Origin: a virus
Length of the DNA stretch: 64,000 nucleotides
Strand: one strand, 5' to 3'
IMG/VR virus record: IMGVR_UViG_3300035182_002586
Location: 62,001 to 126,000 of that record
Position 1 is the stretch's first letter; the number at the start of each line of letters is the position of its first letter. This document shows, in pieces, positions 8,455-17,027 of the stretch. The notes under the pieces are model-generated. The model saw only the letters and a program-made list of their open reading frames with translations. It did no database searches and was not told the DNA's origin. The translations under genes were made by a program, and so were the position numbers.

Positions 8455-9606
8455 CTAGGCCCACACCTCACCCCTTCGGATCTTGCCGATCAGGGACCGT
8501 GCCACTCCGAATATTTCCGCCAGAGAAGCGTCATTTTCACCTGCGGCCGAACGCGCTCGGATGGAAGCGACCCTTTCCACGTCGAGCTTCCCCGTACGAC
8601 CGGAGGTGCGCCGCGTTCGGTTCTGCTCAGTCCTGGAACCCCAACGACAGTTCGCAGGCCAACCGCGGACCGTGCACTCTGGGCACTTCCCACACGAGTA
8701 GTGGCCGCTCCGGTCGACGCGCAACAACGTGTGCTGCGGAGATGGCTTCACGCCCACGTCTTCAAGGAAGGCGGAGAATTCACCCCTCCACCGCGAGCAC
8801 ATTGTGATGCCGGCCGCGCCGTACTCAGAGAACTTCTCGTGCTTCTCGTTGAAGCATCGGGTCTTGATGCTTGCCCACGTCTTGTACTCTGGTGTCTTGG
8901 TCCCGCCGTGCGCGTAGTTGCCGTGTGCCTCACCTACAGGCACCGGACGGCGATTTAGACTCTGCTCCGCCTTCGACGCCCACCGGACGTTACCGGGTTC
9001 GTAGTTCCCGTTCGGGTTGGGGTAGCGGTCGAGGGAGTAGTCGGGGCCGGGCCTGTGTCCAACATACATGCAGAACGCGATGAAGTCGTTCACCCACGGC
9101 TCGTGGATACGAACGCCTCTACCACCCCACCCCGCATAGTTGCTACTTTTCGGGTTGAGGCAACGGTCTTTCATCGAAATCCAAGCCACATACTCGGGGG
9201 ACTTGATCATCCCGTGCTTGTAGTTCGTTGCCCGCCCGGAAGGTGGCTTGGGCATGCTCGACTTCGGGCGATGGGGGCGTCGATTGTTGTTCTGCTCTTC
9301 GCTGGTAGCCCAACGCAGATTCCCAGGCTCATACCCCCGATCGTTCTCGATTCGATCAAGAGAGTGGCGCAGCGAAGGGCGTGTTCCAACGTGCTCGAAG
9401 AAGGCGGTGAAGTTATTCACCCATCCTTCATAAATCCCGATTCCGCGTCCACCGTAGTCTGAGTACGCTTTATGGCTCGGGTTTAGACACCGAGCCTTGA
9501 TCTGCTGCCAGTAGCGATAAACTTCAGGTGCACTTATCGCCGCCTCTACCAGCCCACTGCGGGAGGCGGACCTCTCTAAGGATGTTGAATTTTTTGCCGC
9601 CGCCAA
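8455..9606 (-). CDS. HNH/homing-endonuclease-like protein with three tandem units
   Basis: 383 residues. Three units of about 90 residues (25-112, 134-219, 235-333) each repeat the pattern Y-x-x-W-x-x-(I/M)-x-x-R-C, G-G-R-G, F-x-x-x-V-G-x-(R/K)-P, L-D-R, Y-x-P-G-N-x-R-W, typical of phage HNH-like proteins. The third unit has lost some key residues (L-L-R for L-D-R, A-A-G for G-R-G) and gained a CxxC insertion. A NUMOD-like helix-turn-helix closes the protein. The proposed TTG start lies inside the sigma gene and overlaps it by 83 nt; there is no ATG near the first unit. It is probably a selfish insertion. Confidence 0.75.
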   Translation of the reverse strand: MAAAKNSTSLERSASRSGLVEAAISAPEVYRYWQQIKARCLNPSHKAYSDYGGRGIGIYEGWVNNFTAFFEHVGTRPSLRHSLDRIENDRGYEPGNLRWATSEEQNNNRRPHRPKSSMPKPPSGRATNYKHGMIKSPEYVAWISMKDRCLNPKSSNYAGWGGRGVRIHEPWVNDFIAFCMYVGHRPGPDYSLDRYPNPNGNYEPGNVRWASKAEQSLNRRPVPVGEAHGNYAHGGTKTPEYKTWASIKTRCFNEKHEKFSEYGAAGITMCSRWRGEFSAFLEDVGVKPSPQHTLLRVDRSGHYSCGKCPECTVRGWPANCRWGSRTEQNRTRRTSGRTGKLDVERVASIRARSAAGENDASLAEIFGVARSLIGKIRRGEVWA

Positions 9607-10171
9607 TGGCCTCGAAGATCTTCTGGTAGGGGCGATAGACCTCGTTGTCGTCGGCGAGCTTCGTGAGGGCCTTCACCGCATTGAAGAACCGGTGTCGGAC
9701 CTTGCCTTGTGTGAGGTTCAGTAGCTCAGCCACCTCGGACTGGCAGGTCGTCTGCCACATGCCCACGAGGATGTTCACGTCGGTCTCGTCGAACGCCCCC
9801 GTCAGGTCCCGGCGCATGTCCTCTTCGGTCACGTGGGGGATCGACAGCAGGAACTTGATGCGCTGGATGCCGCGTTCCAGTCTGTAACTGATCGCCGCTT
9901 GGGTGACCTCGAAGATCTCGGCGATGTCCGCCTGCCTCTTGCGCGCGATGAAGTAGAGGTAGATGAGATCCGCTTCCCGCTGGGGGATACGGTCGAGGAG
10001 AGGGGCGATCCGGCTCTCGAAGTCCACGTCCGACAGGAAGGACGAGAACCCCTCGTCGTCCGCCACGGACTCGATCTCGTCGAGTAGGTCGTCCTCTTCG
10101 GAGCCCTCCTCGCCGGAAAAACGGTTCGCGAGTTGTGACGGATCGACGGGAATTACATAGCCAGATGACAT
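9524..10171 (-). CDS. Sigma-70 region-4-like transcription factor
   Basis: 215 residues from ATG 10171 with GAGGGG upstream. Residues 57-108 match sigma region 4: I-P-x-R-E-x-D-L-I followed by a helix-turn-helix (A-D-I-A-E-I-F-E-V-T-Q-A-A-I-S-Y-R). A second helix-turn-helix-like stretch follows at about 130-170. The N-terminus is acidic and no region 2 is seen. It could direct host RNA polymerase to phage promoters such as the GGTGTA sites. It is embedded in the replication part of the minus-strand block. Confidence 0.75.
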   Translation of the reverse strand: MSSGYVIPVDPSQLANRFSGEEGSEEDDLLDEIESVADDEGFSSFLSDVDFESRIAPLLDRIPQREADLIYLYFIARKRQADIAEIFEVTQAAISYRLERGIQRIKFLLSIPHVTEEDMRRDLTGAFDETDVNILVGMWQTTCQSEVAELLNLTQGKVRHRFFNAVKALTKLADDNEVYRPYQKIFEAIGGGKKFNILREVRLPQWAGRGGDKCT

Positions 10172-10192
10172 GTGGGTGGACCCCTCGCCTGC

Positions 10193-12214
10193 TCAAGTTG
10201 TCTTGGCGAAGCCAGCTACCCGTTCCGGATGAAACGTGGGCAGGATGGTATCGCAATCCACATCTTGCAGCCGCGCTAGAGCGGCCTTCCGATCCGGTTT
10301 GGGGTCGATCGTCGTGATCGGCAGGTCGATGCGGAGCGTCATCAGCTCCGCGTTGAGTCTGACCTGTTTCTCCGACGAGCGCATCTTGGCATACTGCGAC
10401 TTCGTGAGTCCCGCCAGGTTTGACGCGAAAATCTTGTCGATCGTACCGTACGCTCGGACAAGCCCGAGAAGAACCTTGCGATCGAACCCTACCCCGGGGA
10501 GCTTGTCCGAAGTATCCCCGTACAGCGCACGCAGAGCCACGATCTGGTCCGGGCCTACCCCCCAGGCTTCCTGGATGGTGTCCGGGTCATGAAAGGTTTC
10601 CTTCGCCTTCCCCACCGCAGGGGTCAGCAAGACATCCGTACGGCTGACCACCTGGAGAAGATCTCGGTCGGTGGAGAAGATAAGGTTCCGCTTCCCCGCC
10701 AAGGGGCCGCGTACGAGGGCCGCGATCACGTCGTCGGCCTCTTCCTCCGGATGGTAGGATTGAGACACACCTAGGAGGGGGAGCGTCTCCTTGATCCACG
10801 TGAGCTGCTCGGGGGTGATGGGGAGCTGCTTGCGGTCGGCTTTGTAGCCCGCGTACGCTGCCTTCCGTCGCCCCGAGGAGCCGTCCCACACAACGTGGAT
10901 GAGGGCGCCGGAGTAGCGCTTGACGAAGCTCCCGAGGCTCCTCAGGAACCCCGTGTAGATGCCGGAGGGTCTACCCTTCGAGTCCCTCAGCTCCGAGAGG
11001 CCGGGGGCGTACGCACACCTTGCTGCGAGGTTCAGGCCGTCCACCACTACATGGTCGATCGTCCCGTGAGGGGCCGTCGCAGGGTCCGGCTCTGGAAACG
11101 ACGGATTGTGGTCCATGTCGATCTCCAGGACGGCGCTCATGCTTTCCTCGATCAAACGGACCTCCTCCCCGATCGCTTCCAGGCGACCCACTGCATCCTT
11201 GAGCCAGAGCCACTCCATAGCGCGCTCGTCGACACGAGCACGGGATGGTGGAGTGTAGAACACGTTCACGAATGAATACAAGGGGGTCCAGCGAGACTCC
11301 CATGAGGCCAGACGCCCCAACGTCTTGGTGCGTTCACTCAGATCTACCAGAGAGGCTGCACTGACTTGCCGCGTCACCCTGGAAACAACAGGCTCGGTGG
11401 CCTGCCACTTGGACAGCCAGGACGCCACCCTCTTGAGGACGACGGCCTTCATGGAGAGGGGCTTGGGGTCGAACTTCGTGTAACCGAGGGCCTGGACGAA
11501 CCCGTAGAGGGCCTGCCACTTGGGCACCCACACCGACAAGCGCCGGTGGGCTTCAGCCGGACGGAGCAGTTTGGCCCCGTTGTTTCTCCACAAGAGGACG
11601 GGGCGCATGGACCTGAGCCAAGCGAGAGCTTCCGCCATGCGGCGCTCCACGGCGGGCTTCGGAGCCTTGGTGACGAGCTGGAGGAAGTTGCGGGGGAGGG
11701 TGACGATCGCTTCCTTGGAGCGGAGCTTCACGAGCACCTGCACCTGCGAAAGCTCTTGGATGTCCTCGTGGACAATGGCCTGAATCTGTCGGTAGGGCCC
11801 CGACATGATCAGTACAGTGTCACCCACAGAAATGCCTTGTTCACTCTCTTGGCTGACTTGCGCCTTCATTCGACGCACTTGCGCGTCGGTGGCCAAGGCC
11901 AGCTTGCCGTTACGCTGTAGAACGGCCGCTACATACCGAGTGTTCGCAAGACGTACGTAGACCTGATCCGGGTGCGTCTTCTTGACGAACGCGTACCCAT
12001 CGAATGCGTACCGAACTACCTTGTCCTGCCCTACGGTCGTCACCGCCGCAGGGACGAACACTTCGGCATCCCGGATAGAGCCTCGAATGGACCGGCGGAT
12101 GAGATCGGGATCCTCGCCTTCCGCCTTTGGGCCTAGTTCGAGGATCACCCACTGGTCAGCCACCGCCACCACCGGCCCCCGGCCAGGTACGTTCAAACTC
12201 CCTACGCCAGGCAT
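10193..12214 (-). CDS. NusG-like (NGN+KOW) domain fused to a FEN-type 5'-nuclease
   Basis: 673 residues in one open frame from ATG 12214, which overlaps dnaX by 59 nt; GTG codons about 13 triplets later are alternatives. Residues 20-105 resemble the NusG N-terminal domain (W-V-I-L, E-V-F-V-P, F-D-G-Y-A-F-V). Residues 128-182 resemble a KOW domain (G-D-T-V-L-I-x-S-G-P-Y). Residues 185-390 are a helical linker with a repeated W-x-x-(K/R)-W-x-x-L-Y motif. Residues 393-673 match the Pol I/T4 RNase H 5'-nuclease family (V-D-G-L-N-L-A-A-R, E-A-D-D-V-I, S-T-D-R-D-L-L, G-D-T-S-D-K-L-P-G-V-G). A transcription-elongation-type domain joined to an Okazaki-fragment nuclease would be unusual. Confidence 0.85.
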   Translation of the reverse strand: MPGVGSLNVPGRGPVVAVADQWVILELGPKAEGEDPDLIRRSIRGSIRDAEVFVPAAVTTVGQDKVVRYAFDGYAFVKKTHPDQVYVRLANTRYVAAVLQRNGKLALATDAQVRRMKAQVSQESEQGISVGDTVLIMSGPYRQIQAIVHEDIQELSQVQVLVKLRSKEAIVTLPRNFLQLVTKAPKPAVERRMAEALAWLRSMRPVLLWRNNGAKLLRPAEAHRRLSVWVPKWQALYGFVQALGYTKFDPKPLSMKAVVLKRVASWLSKWQATEPVVSRVTRQVSAASLVDLSERTKTLGRLASWESRWTPLYSFVNVFYTPPSRARVDERAMEWLWLKDAVGRLEAIGEEVRLIEESMSAVLEIDMDHNPSFPEPDPATAPHGTIDHVVVDGLNLAARCAYAPGLSELRDSKGRPSGIYTGFLRSLGSFVKRYSGALIHVVWDGSSGRRKAAYAGYKADRKQLPITPEQLTWIKETLPLLGVSQSYHPEEEADDVIAALVRGPLAGKRNLIFSTDRDLLQVVSRTDVLLTPAVGKAKETFHDPDTIQEAWGVGPDQIVALRALYGDTSDKLPGVGFDRKVLLGLVRAYGTIDKIFASNLAGLTKSQYAKMRSSEKQVRLNAELMTLRIDLPITTIDPKPDRKAALARLQDVDCDTILPTFHPERVAGFAKTT

Positions 12215-13685
12215 CTGCCTGCATAGGTAGCAGCTCGTCGTCCTTCGTGGGGGCGAACTTCAAGGGCACCCTCGGAGACTTCTTGGACTCGTCGTGTCCG
12301 CGAGGGAAGTCTAGGGGCACCCCTCCGATGTGGTCCACCTCCGTCAGAGCCCTTTGATCCGAAGAACCAAGGGATCCAACTCCATCAAAGCGGAGAAGGG
12401 GGTCCCTCGGTGTAGCCGGGGGCGGCGGGGGAGCAGGGGCCGGGGGCGGCGGGGGAGCAGGGGCCACCTCGGCAGGAGGGGTAGCTGCTTCGACGGGGCC
12501 GTCTCCCGGGTTCTCCGGAATGTAGGCAGGGGTGGGGGTGGGGGCCGCGACCGGAGGGGTGGGGGCCGGAGCGGACACGGGGGCTGGACCCCCGTAGGAC
12601 TGCGCCACGAAGACGATGGGGGGCTGCGGCCCCATCGGGGGGAGGTTCCCTTGTGCCTGCGACAGCAGGAGGACGTCCGAAAGGAGGCCGGCTTGCGTCA
12701 GAGCACGCCCACGAAGGAAGTACTCTGAGAGGCGCAGCGCGTGTACGCCGTACCGCTTGTAGACCTCTCCCGCGAGGTTTCTGTCGACGTAGATCAGGTC
12801 TGTGTGCATGCCGTTCGCGAGTCGGTATGCGTTCATTGCTGCCTCGGAGATACCACTCACGGTCTCATCCGGCGACGATCTTTCGCACGCCTGCTCGACG
12901 AGGGCCACCGCTTTCCGAGGGTCGTGCAGAGCGAGGAGGATCTCGTAGTAGGTCGAGACAACCCCGAGGTTCAGGTACTCCCGCACCGTCTCGGCGCTGA
13001 CCCTCCCCATCTGCGAGACCATCTCCAGGCGGTTGAGCACGTCACGAACGTGCCCGCCGGAAAAGTCGATGACCATCAACACGGCTTCATCGTCGAAGTC
13101 GACCCCCTCTGCCCGGAGGACCGTCTGCATACGCGCGAGAATCTCTTCCCGCGTGACCTTGCGGATCGTGTACTCCTCACAACGGGATCGGATGGTGCCC
13201 CGGATCTTGTCGGGTTCGGTCGTGCAGAACATGCCGATCATGCGCTTGTCTTCGATCGGCTTGAGGAAGACGTCCTGCGCATCACGGGACATGCGGTGTG
13301 CTTCGTCGAAGAGATAGACCCTCTTCGGGGCTCCGAAGACCGCGAAGGGGAGTTCGTCAACGATGGCACGCGCGTGGTCGATGGTGCCGTTCGAGGCGGC
13401 GTCCTTCTCTACGAAGGCGCGACCCTCTTCACGCAACACGTCCATGCAGTTGTCACACGTGTTACACGGCTCGGGGTCCCCCTTCGGGTCGACGAGCTGC
13501 TCGCAAAGCATCGCTCGGGCGTGGATACGCGCGAGCGTGGTCTTCCCTTGGCCGTGCCCCCCGGAGAAGATGTACGACGTGTCGAGGGCAGAGCCGTTCC
13601 GTAGCCTCGCTCGGAGGATCTGGACGTTGCCCTCTTGCCCCAGCACGTCCGCGTACTTGAGCGGACGATAGCGCGTATCCCACAT
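12156..13685 (-). CDS. dnaX: DNA polymerase III gamma/tau-like clamp loader
   Basis: 509 residues from ATG 13685 with GGAGGAG upstream. This AAA+ clamp-loader ATPase has Walker A G-G-H-G-Q-G-K-T-T (residues 42-50), a zinc site C61/C74/C77/C80 as in bacterial DnaX, a DEAH Walker B, and the S-R-C arginine-finger motif. The AAA+ and collar parts end near residue 350. A Pro/Ala-rich linker and a short tail follow instead of tau domains IV-V. It loads a sliding clamp at the phage fork. A GGTGTA element stands 17 nt before the start. Confidence 0.93.
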   Translation of the reverse strand: MWDTRYRPLKYADVLGQEGNVQILRARLRNGSALDTSYIFSGGHGQGKTTLARIHARAMLCEQLVDPKGDPEPCNTCDNCMDVLREEGRAFVEKDAASNGTIDHARAIVDELPFAVFGAPKRVYLFDEAHRMSRDAQDVFLKPIEDKRMIGMFCTTEPDKIRGTIRSRCEEYTIRKVTREEILARMQTVLRAEGVDFDDEAVLMVIDFSGGHVRDVLNRLEMVSQMGRVSAETVREYLNLGVVSTYYEILLALHDPRKAVALVEQACERSSPDETVSGISEAAMNAYRLANGMHTDLIYVDRNLAGEVYKRYGVHALRLSEYFLRGRALTQAGLLSDVLLLSQAQGNLPPMGPQPPIVFVAQSYGGPAPVSAPAPTPPVAAPTPTPAYIPENPGDGPVEAATPPAEVAPAPPPPPAPAPPPPPATPRDPLLRFDGVGSLGSSDQRALTEVDHIGGVPLDFPRGHDESKKSPRVPLKFAPTKDDELLPMQADAWRREFERTWPGAGGGGG

Positions 13686-13702
13686 GATCGGTTCTCCTCC
13701 GC

Positions 13703-13708
13703 TACACC
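13703..13708 (-). promoter_or_regulatory. GGTGTA promoter-like element of dnaX
   Basis: Hexamer on the minus strand with CCC before it, 17 nt upstream of the dnaX ATG. The gap holds a full GGAGGAG ribosome site, so this is one of the cases with a normal short leader. Confidence 0.55.
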
Positions 13709-13725
13709 GGGTAGACAGGGGCCCT

Positions 13726-13748
13726 CGGGCAGAGTGGTACTCTGCCCG
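13726..13748. repeat. Perfect 10-bp hairpin between two operon genes
   Basis: CGGGCAGAGT pairs exactly with ACTCTGCCCG around a 3-nt loop. It lies between the metallopeptidase-like gene and the dnaX promoter element. There is no T-run after it on either strand, so it may be a processing or weak termination site. Confidence 0.6.
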
Positions 13749-13772
13749 TACCGAGCCGTCTGCCGATCGGAT

Positions 13773-14279
13773 CTACGCCTGACCGATCGCGTCGCGAGCC
13801 ATTGCATCGACATCGATGCCCTTGCTCTCGACCCCGACGAACGACTTGAGGTCGTCATTCCACGCGCCGTAGCGCTTGAGGATGGACGTGAACTCCTCCA
13901 CGTCCGGCGTGCGGAGCTTCCACTTCATCGGCGCCCCGGCGTCCTCTTCGTCCTCTTCGCCGGTGCAGCGCTCCAGCAGGTGGTCGACGAGGGCCATGCG
14001 GGAGTGCGCATCCGCCGAGTTCCAGAGGTCGAGGGCGATCTCGATCGCGAAGTCGTTCTCGATGCGGTGCTCGACGTAACCCGAGAGCTTTCTGACCTTC
14101 CCTCGGACCGGGCGACCGTTCTTCATCGATGCCTCGGAGATGAACACGTAGTCGATGCGCGCCGTCGCCAGCTCCGGGTGGTACTGCGGGATCAACTTCT
14201 TCGCCATCTTGGCGACGGGCTCGGCGTCGAGGTATTCCTTCTTCGCCTTCTTCGCTGCCTTTTCCTTACCTTCTGCCAT
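13773..14279 (-). CDS. Phage metallopeptidase-family protein with degenerate active site
   Basis: 168 residues from ATG 14279 with GAGGAG upstream. The layout matches the putative phage metallopeptidase family: R-I-D-Y-V-F, a basic loop, W-x-x-x-x-x-x-x-R-M-A-L-V-D-H, then a W-K-L-R-T-P-D-V-E-E-F segment. The zinc motif normally reads HExxH; here it is H-L-L-E-R-C, so the catalytic Glu and second His are missing. It is probably a catalytically dead homologue retained for binding. It lies between primase and dnaX. Confidence 0.65.
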   Translation of the reverse strand: MAEGKEKAAKKAKKEYLDAEPVAKMAKKLIPQYHPELATARIDYVFISEASMKNGRPVRGKVRKLSGYVEHRIENDFAIEIALDLWNSADAHSRMALVDHLLERCTGEEDEEDAGAPMKWKLRTPDVEEFTSILKRYGAWNDDLKSFVGVESKGIDVDAMARDAIGQA

Positions 14280-14307
14280 GTGCCTATCTCCTCAGGGTGT
14301 GACGGGA

Positions 14308-15009
14308 TCAGCCCGCATCAATCGTCGCTCGCACAAATACACCCACTCGATCGTCTCCCCACGTCTCCCACAGATCGCCGGGGTCCTTCACCTTTTTGCC
14401 GCTCGGGGTTAGGGGCTGAGGGTACGACACCTGATGCACCTTGAACACTTCCCCGTGAGAACGAGCGAAGCTCTTGTTGCTCCGCTGCCCCCGTTCGTCC
14501 ATGTCGTACCCCATCCACACATCCGTCACGGTTCGCCGCATGACGGAGATCAGAGGGTCTACCACACGAGCCGTGAGGGTCGCGACGACGCCCGGGAAGT
14601 GCTTCTGGATGGGGAAGAGGTCGAACCCGCCCTCCACCAACCAGATGGAGCCGGTCTCCCAAACGTGCGGCATCGCCTCCCCAAGACCGAAGAGAACGGC
14701 TTCGGCCTTGTCCACAATGTAGTCCATATAGCCCGACCGATCACGGTCGACATGTCGAAACTGCAACCCCCGGACGGCGCCAAGGGTCGTGGTGAGGGGG
14801 AGCACGAACACGTCATCGAGCCGGCGCCCGTAGTGGGACCACTCGATGAAGTCCTTCGGCAGGTCGAGGTTGTCCGGGAGCCCGTAGAGCTGCCCGAGCC
14901 GGAAGCGGGACACCTGCGTCTCGGATACCCCCCGGGCCGCTAGTTCATCGAGAACCCGCTCGTCCACCCTTGCGTGGGCGCAGTTCACGATGTCGTCGAG
15001 CCAGGTCAT
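14308..15009 (-). CDS. DnaG-like primase with TOPRIM core, no zinc domain
   Basis: 233 residues from ATG 15009, 11 nt after a GGTGTA element; an ATG 12 nt earlier overlaps that element and is less likely. After a helical N-terminus, residues 60-190 form a TOPRIM-like core: conserved Glu in L-V-E-G-G-F-D and D-x-D in Y-D-M-D-E-R-G. The CHC2 zinc finger of DnaG is absent. Its likely role is making RNA primers, with the helicase encoded elsewhere. It is the first gene of the long minus-strand block. Confidence 0.8.
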   Translation of the reverse strand: MTWLDDIVNCAHARVDERVLDELAARGVSETQVSRFRLGQLYGLPDNLDLPKDFIEWSHYGRRLDDVFVLPLTTTLGAVRGLQFRHVDRDRSGYMDYIVDKAEAVLFGLGEAMPHVWETGSIWLVEGGFDLFPIQKHFPGVVATLTARVVDPLISVMRRTVTDVWMGYDMDERGQRSNKSFARSHGEVFKVHQVSYPQPLTPSGKKVKDPGDLWETWGDDRVGVFVRATIDAG

Positions 15010-15020
15010 GGCCACCCCCA

Positions 15021-15050
15021 TACACCAGGTCGGAACGTTCCGGCGGTGTA
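15021..15050. promoter_or_regulatory. Divergent GGTGTA pair flanking a GGAACGTTCC palindrome
   Basis: TACACC (15021-15026, serving primase) and GGTGTA (15045-15050, serving the ATP-grasp gene) face apart. Each is 11 nt from its start codon. The 18-nt spacer contains the perfect palindrome GGAACGTTCC, which could be an operator for both directions. Confidence 0.6.
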
Positions 15051-15061
15051 GAACGACCGAG

Positions 15062-15789
15062 ATGCCTACCCTGGTCCTCCCTCCCCGCTACACCAGCGAC
15101 TCGCAGCGCCTCTGGAGGGCCGCCATCGACGCCGGGTGGGACGTTCAACGCCTCTCGACTTCCTCGTCCAGGTCTCCGAGAGGGCTCCTCGTGGGGCGCC
15201 CCGTCTTCACGCGATCCTTGGAGGAGGCGTGGGGCTCGTGGGGCCTGCCTTCGTGAAGCCGGCCGAGGAGAAGGGCTTTCAGGCGAAGGTGTACGAGAAC
15301 GGGCGGACGCTGCGGAAGGCGACGGAAGCGTTCGATCCGAACCTACTGGTCCTCGTGAGCGAGCCCGTGTCCTTCGACGTGGAGTACCGCTTCTTCGTCA
15401 TTGGAGGGTCGGACCTCATCCCCATGGGCAAGCGTGTCGTGGCCGGTTCGATCTACATCCGGAACGGGGACATCGCCGAAGTAGACGGCGAGTGGCCGTG
15501 CGATGCAGGGGAGCTGGCGGCGGCACGAGCCTTCGCGGAGTCCGCGCTCTACAGCATCGGGCCGGGGTGGACCACCTACACGCACGGGCTCAGCGGCTTG
15601 AGCGCCCCGTCGTTGCTGCCGGCCGGTCTCGTTCTCGACGTGGGGCGCTTCAACGCCGGGGCCCGCAAGGATCAGTGGGGGATCGTCGAAGCCAACCCGG
15701 CGTGGGGTGCCGGTCTGTGCGGATGTGACACAGCTCCCGTGCTGGAAGTTCTACGGCGAACGACGGTGCCAGCAGTGCCGCAGCCCTAA
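15062..15789 (+). pseudogene. Frameshifted R2K-type ATP-grasp ligase
   Basis: Frame 1 (ATG 15062 to TGA 15256) begins T-L-V-L-P-P-R-Y-T-S-D-S, the usual start of R2K-clade ATP-grasp proteins. The continuation is in the -1 frame, ending at TAA 15789: P-A-F-V-K-P-A-E-E-K, S-E-P-V-x-F-D-V-E-Y-R-F-F-V, E-A-N-P-A-W-G-A-G-L-C-G-C-D. The frames overlap around 15200-15256. About 40 residues usual between the two parts also seem absent, so deletion plus frameshift is likely. The family forms amide bonds on peptides or small acids. A GGTGTA element precedes the start. Confidence 0.7.
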
Positions 15790-15880
15790 GCCTCTTATCG
15801 CGTGCTCCCGGTGTGAAGTACGCGAAAATCCAGGACACTGGAAGGGTCGACTGGATCCGCGCCCATGCGGAGGGTTGCTG

Positions 15881-17026
15881 ATGGCCGCCAGTCCTGTGGT
15901 TCAGGTGAAGGACGGTGCGGGCGCCTACGGCTCGACCGACAACGGGGTCGACACCACCCCGGGCAACACCATCTCGATCAAGCTCTTCGACACGCTCGAC
16001 GTGACCACCTGGTACCTGGAGGTCATCGGGACGGATGAGCTATCGAGTGCACCGACGTTGGTGGGCGTGAACGTCCTCACCCACGAGGTCGCGTCCCCCG
16101 CCACTGTCGTGACCTTCTCGAACCAGATCAGCCTCGGGCGCGCACTGCTCTTCCGCTCGACTGTCGTGGGTCCGTTGGGGAGCGTTGCGACGACGTTCGC
16201 CCTCTTCAACCTCACCGCGGGTCTTCGACGTGTCGGCCCCACGGGGATGACGCGAGAAGGTGACCTGACGTACGGGTGGACGTCGATCGTCAACCCCCTC
16301 ATTCGCAACCCTGCGGCACTCCCTCCGGGCACGTCGACCAGCGACGTTCTCACGTGGGACGGTGGAGCCTACAACCCGCGCCGCCTCACGGAAGATGACA
16401 TCCTCCCAGGGTTCCTCGTCACCTCGTTCGCAGGCGGCACATCAATCGAACTCGGGGCCACGGTGACGACGCCCGCGATGACCGCGAGCTACTCTTCGGC
16501 CCCGGATGTGACCGCAAATTCTGTGGTCCTGACTGACACCGAGGCCACTCCGTCGAAGGACGTGACGCTGACCCCCACTGCGTTCACGAGCGATGGAACG
16601 TACACGAAGGCTGTCTACGGGCAGTCCGTCACGCTGACCCTCACCGCCAACAAGGGCGCCGTGACGAAGGTGGCCACCTCCACTTTCACGTGGATCCAGA
16701 ACGTCTACTGGGGCAAGTCCTCTTCTGCCGGCCCGTACAACGCGGCCTTCATCACGGGCCTCGCCCACAACGCCCTGGCCTCCTCACGCGCTACGACGCT
16801 CAACATGGCGGGCGGTGATGCTCCCGGAGTGGGTGAGAAGATCTATTACGCGTTCCGCTCTGCGTACGGAACGCCAACGTTCTACATCGGTGGCTTCGAG
16901 GGCGGCTTCGAGCTGATCGCAGCCGCCGTGGCTGTCACCAACGGCCACGGAGTGACCGAAAACTACGACCTGTGGCGTTCGGTCCAAGCGAATCTTGGTG
17001 ACCCTACCATCGTGACGGTGACCTGA
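15881..17026 (+). CDS. Tail-fibre/receptor-binding-type structural protein
   Basis: 381 residues from ATG 15881 (GGAGGG eight bases upstream). It is beta-rich and Ser/Thr/Gly-rich throughout, starting with S-P-V-V-Q-V-K-D-G-A-G-A-Y-G. There is an Ig-like middle (about residues 180-265) and a C-terminal aromatic domain (Y-Y-A-F-R-S-A-Y-G, N-Y-D-L-W-R-S) typical of phage tail proteins. It ends 1 nt before the giant fibre gene, so the two are probably co-expressed and co-assembled. Confidence 0.75.
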   Translation: MAASPVVQVKDGAGAYGSTDNGVDTTPGNTISIKLFDTLDVTTWYLEVIGTDELSSAPTLVGVNVLTHEVASPATVVTFSNQISLGRALLFRSTVVGPLGSVATTFALFNLTAGLRRVGPTGMTREGDLTYGWTSIVNPLIRNPAALPPGTSTSDVLTWDGGAYNPRRLTEDDILPGFLVTSFAGGTSIELGATVTTPAMTASYSSAPDVTANSVVLTDTEATPSKDVTLTPTAFTSDGTYTKAVYGQSVTLTLTANKGAVTKVATSTFTWIQNVYWGKSSSAGPYNAAFITGLAHNALASSRATTLNMAGGDAPGVGEKIYYAFRSAYGTPTFYIGGFEGGFELIAAAVAVTNGHGVTENYDLWRSVQANLGDPTIVTVT

Positions 17027-17027
17027 C

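Noticed and set aside
15200-15256. Programmed frameshift in the ATP-grasp gene
   Set aside because: No X-XXY-YYZ site or downstream structure was found, and an expected segment is missing, so decay is more likely.
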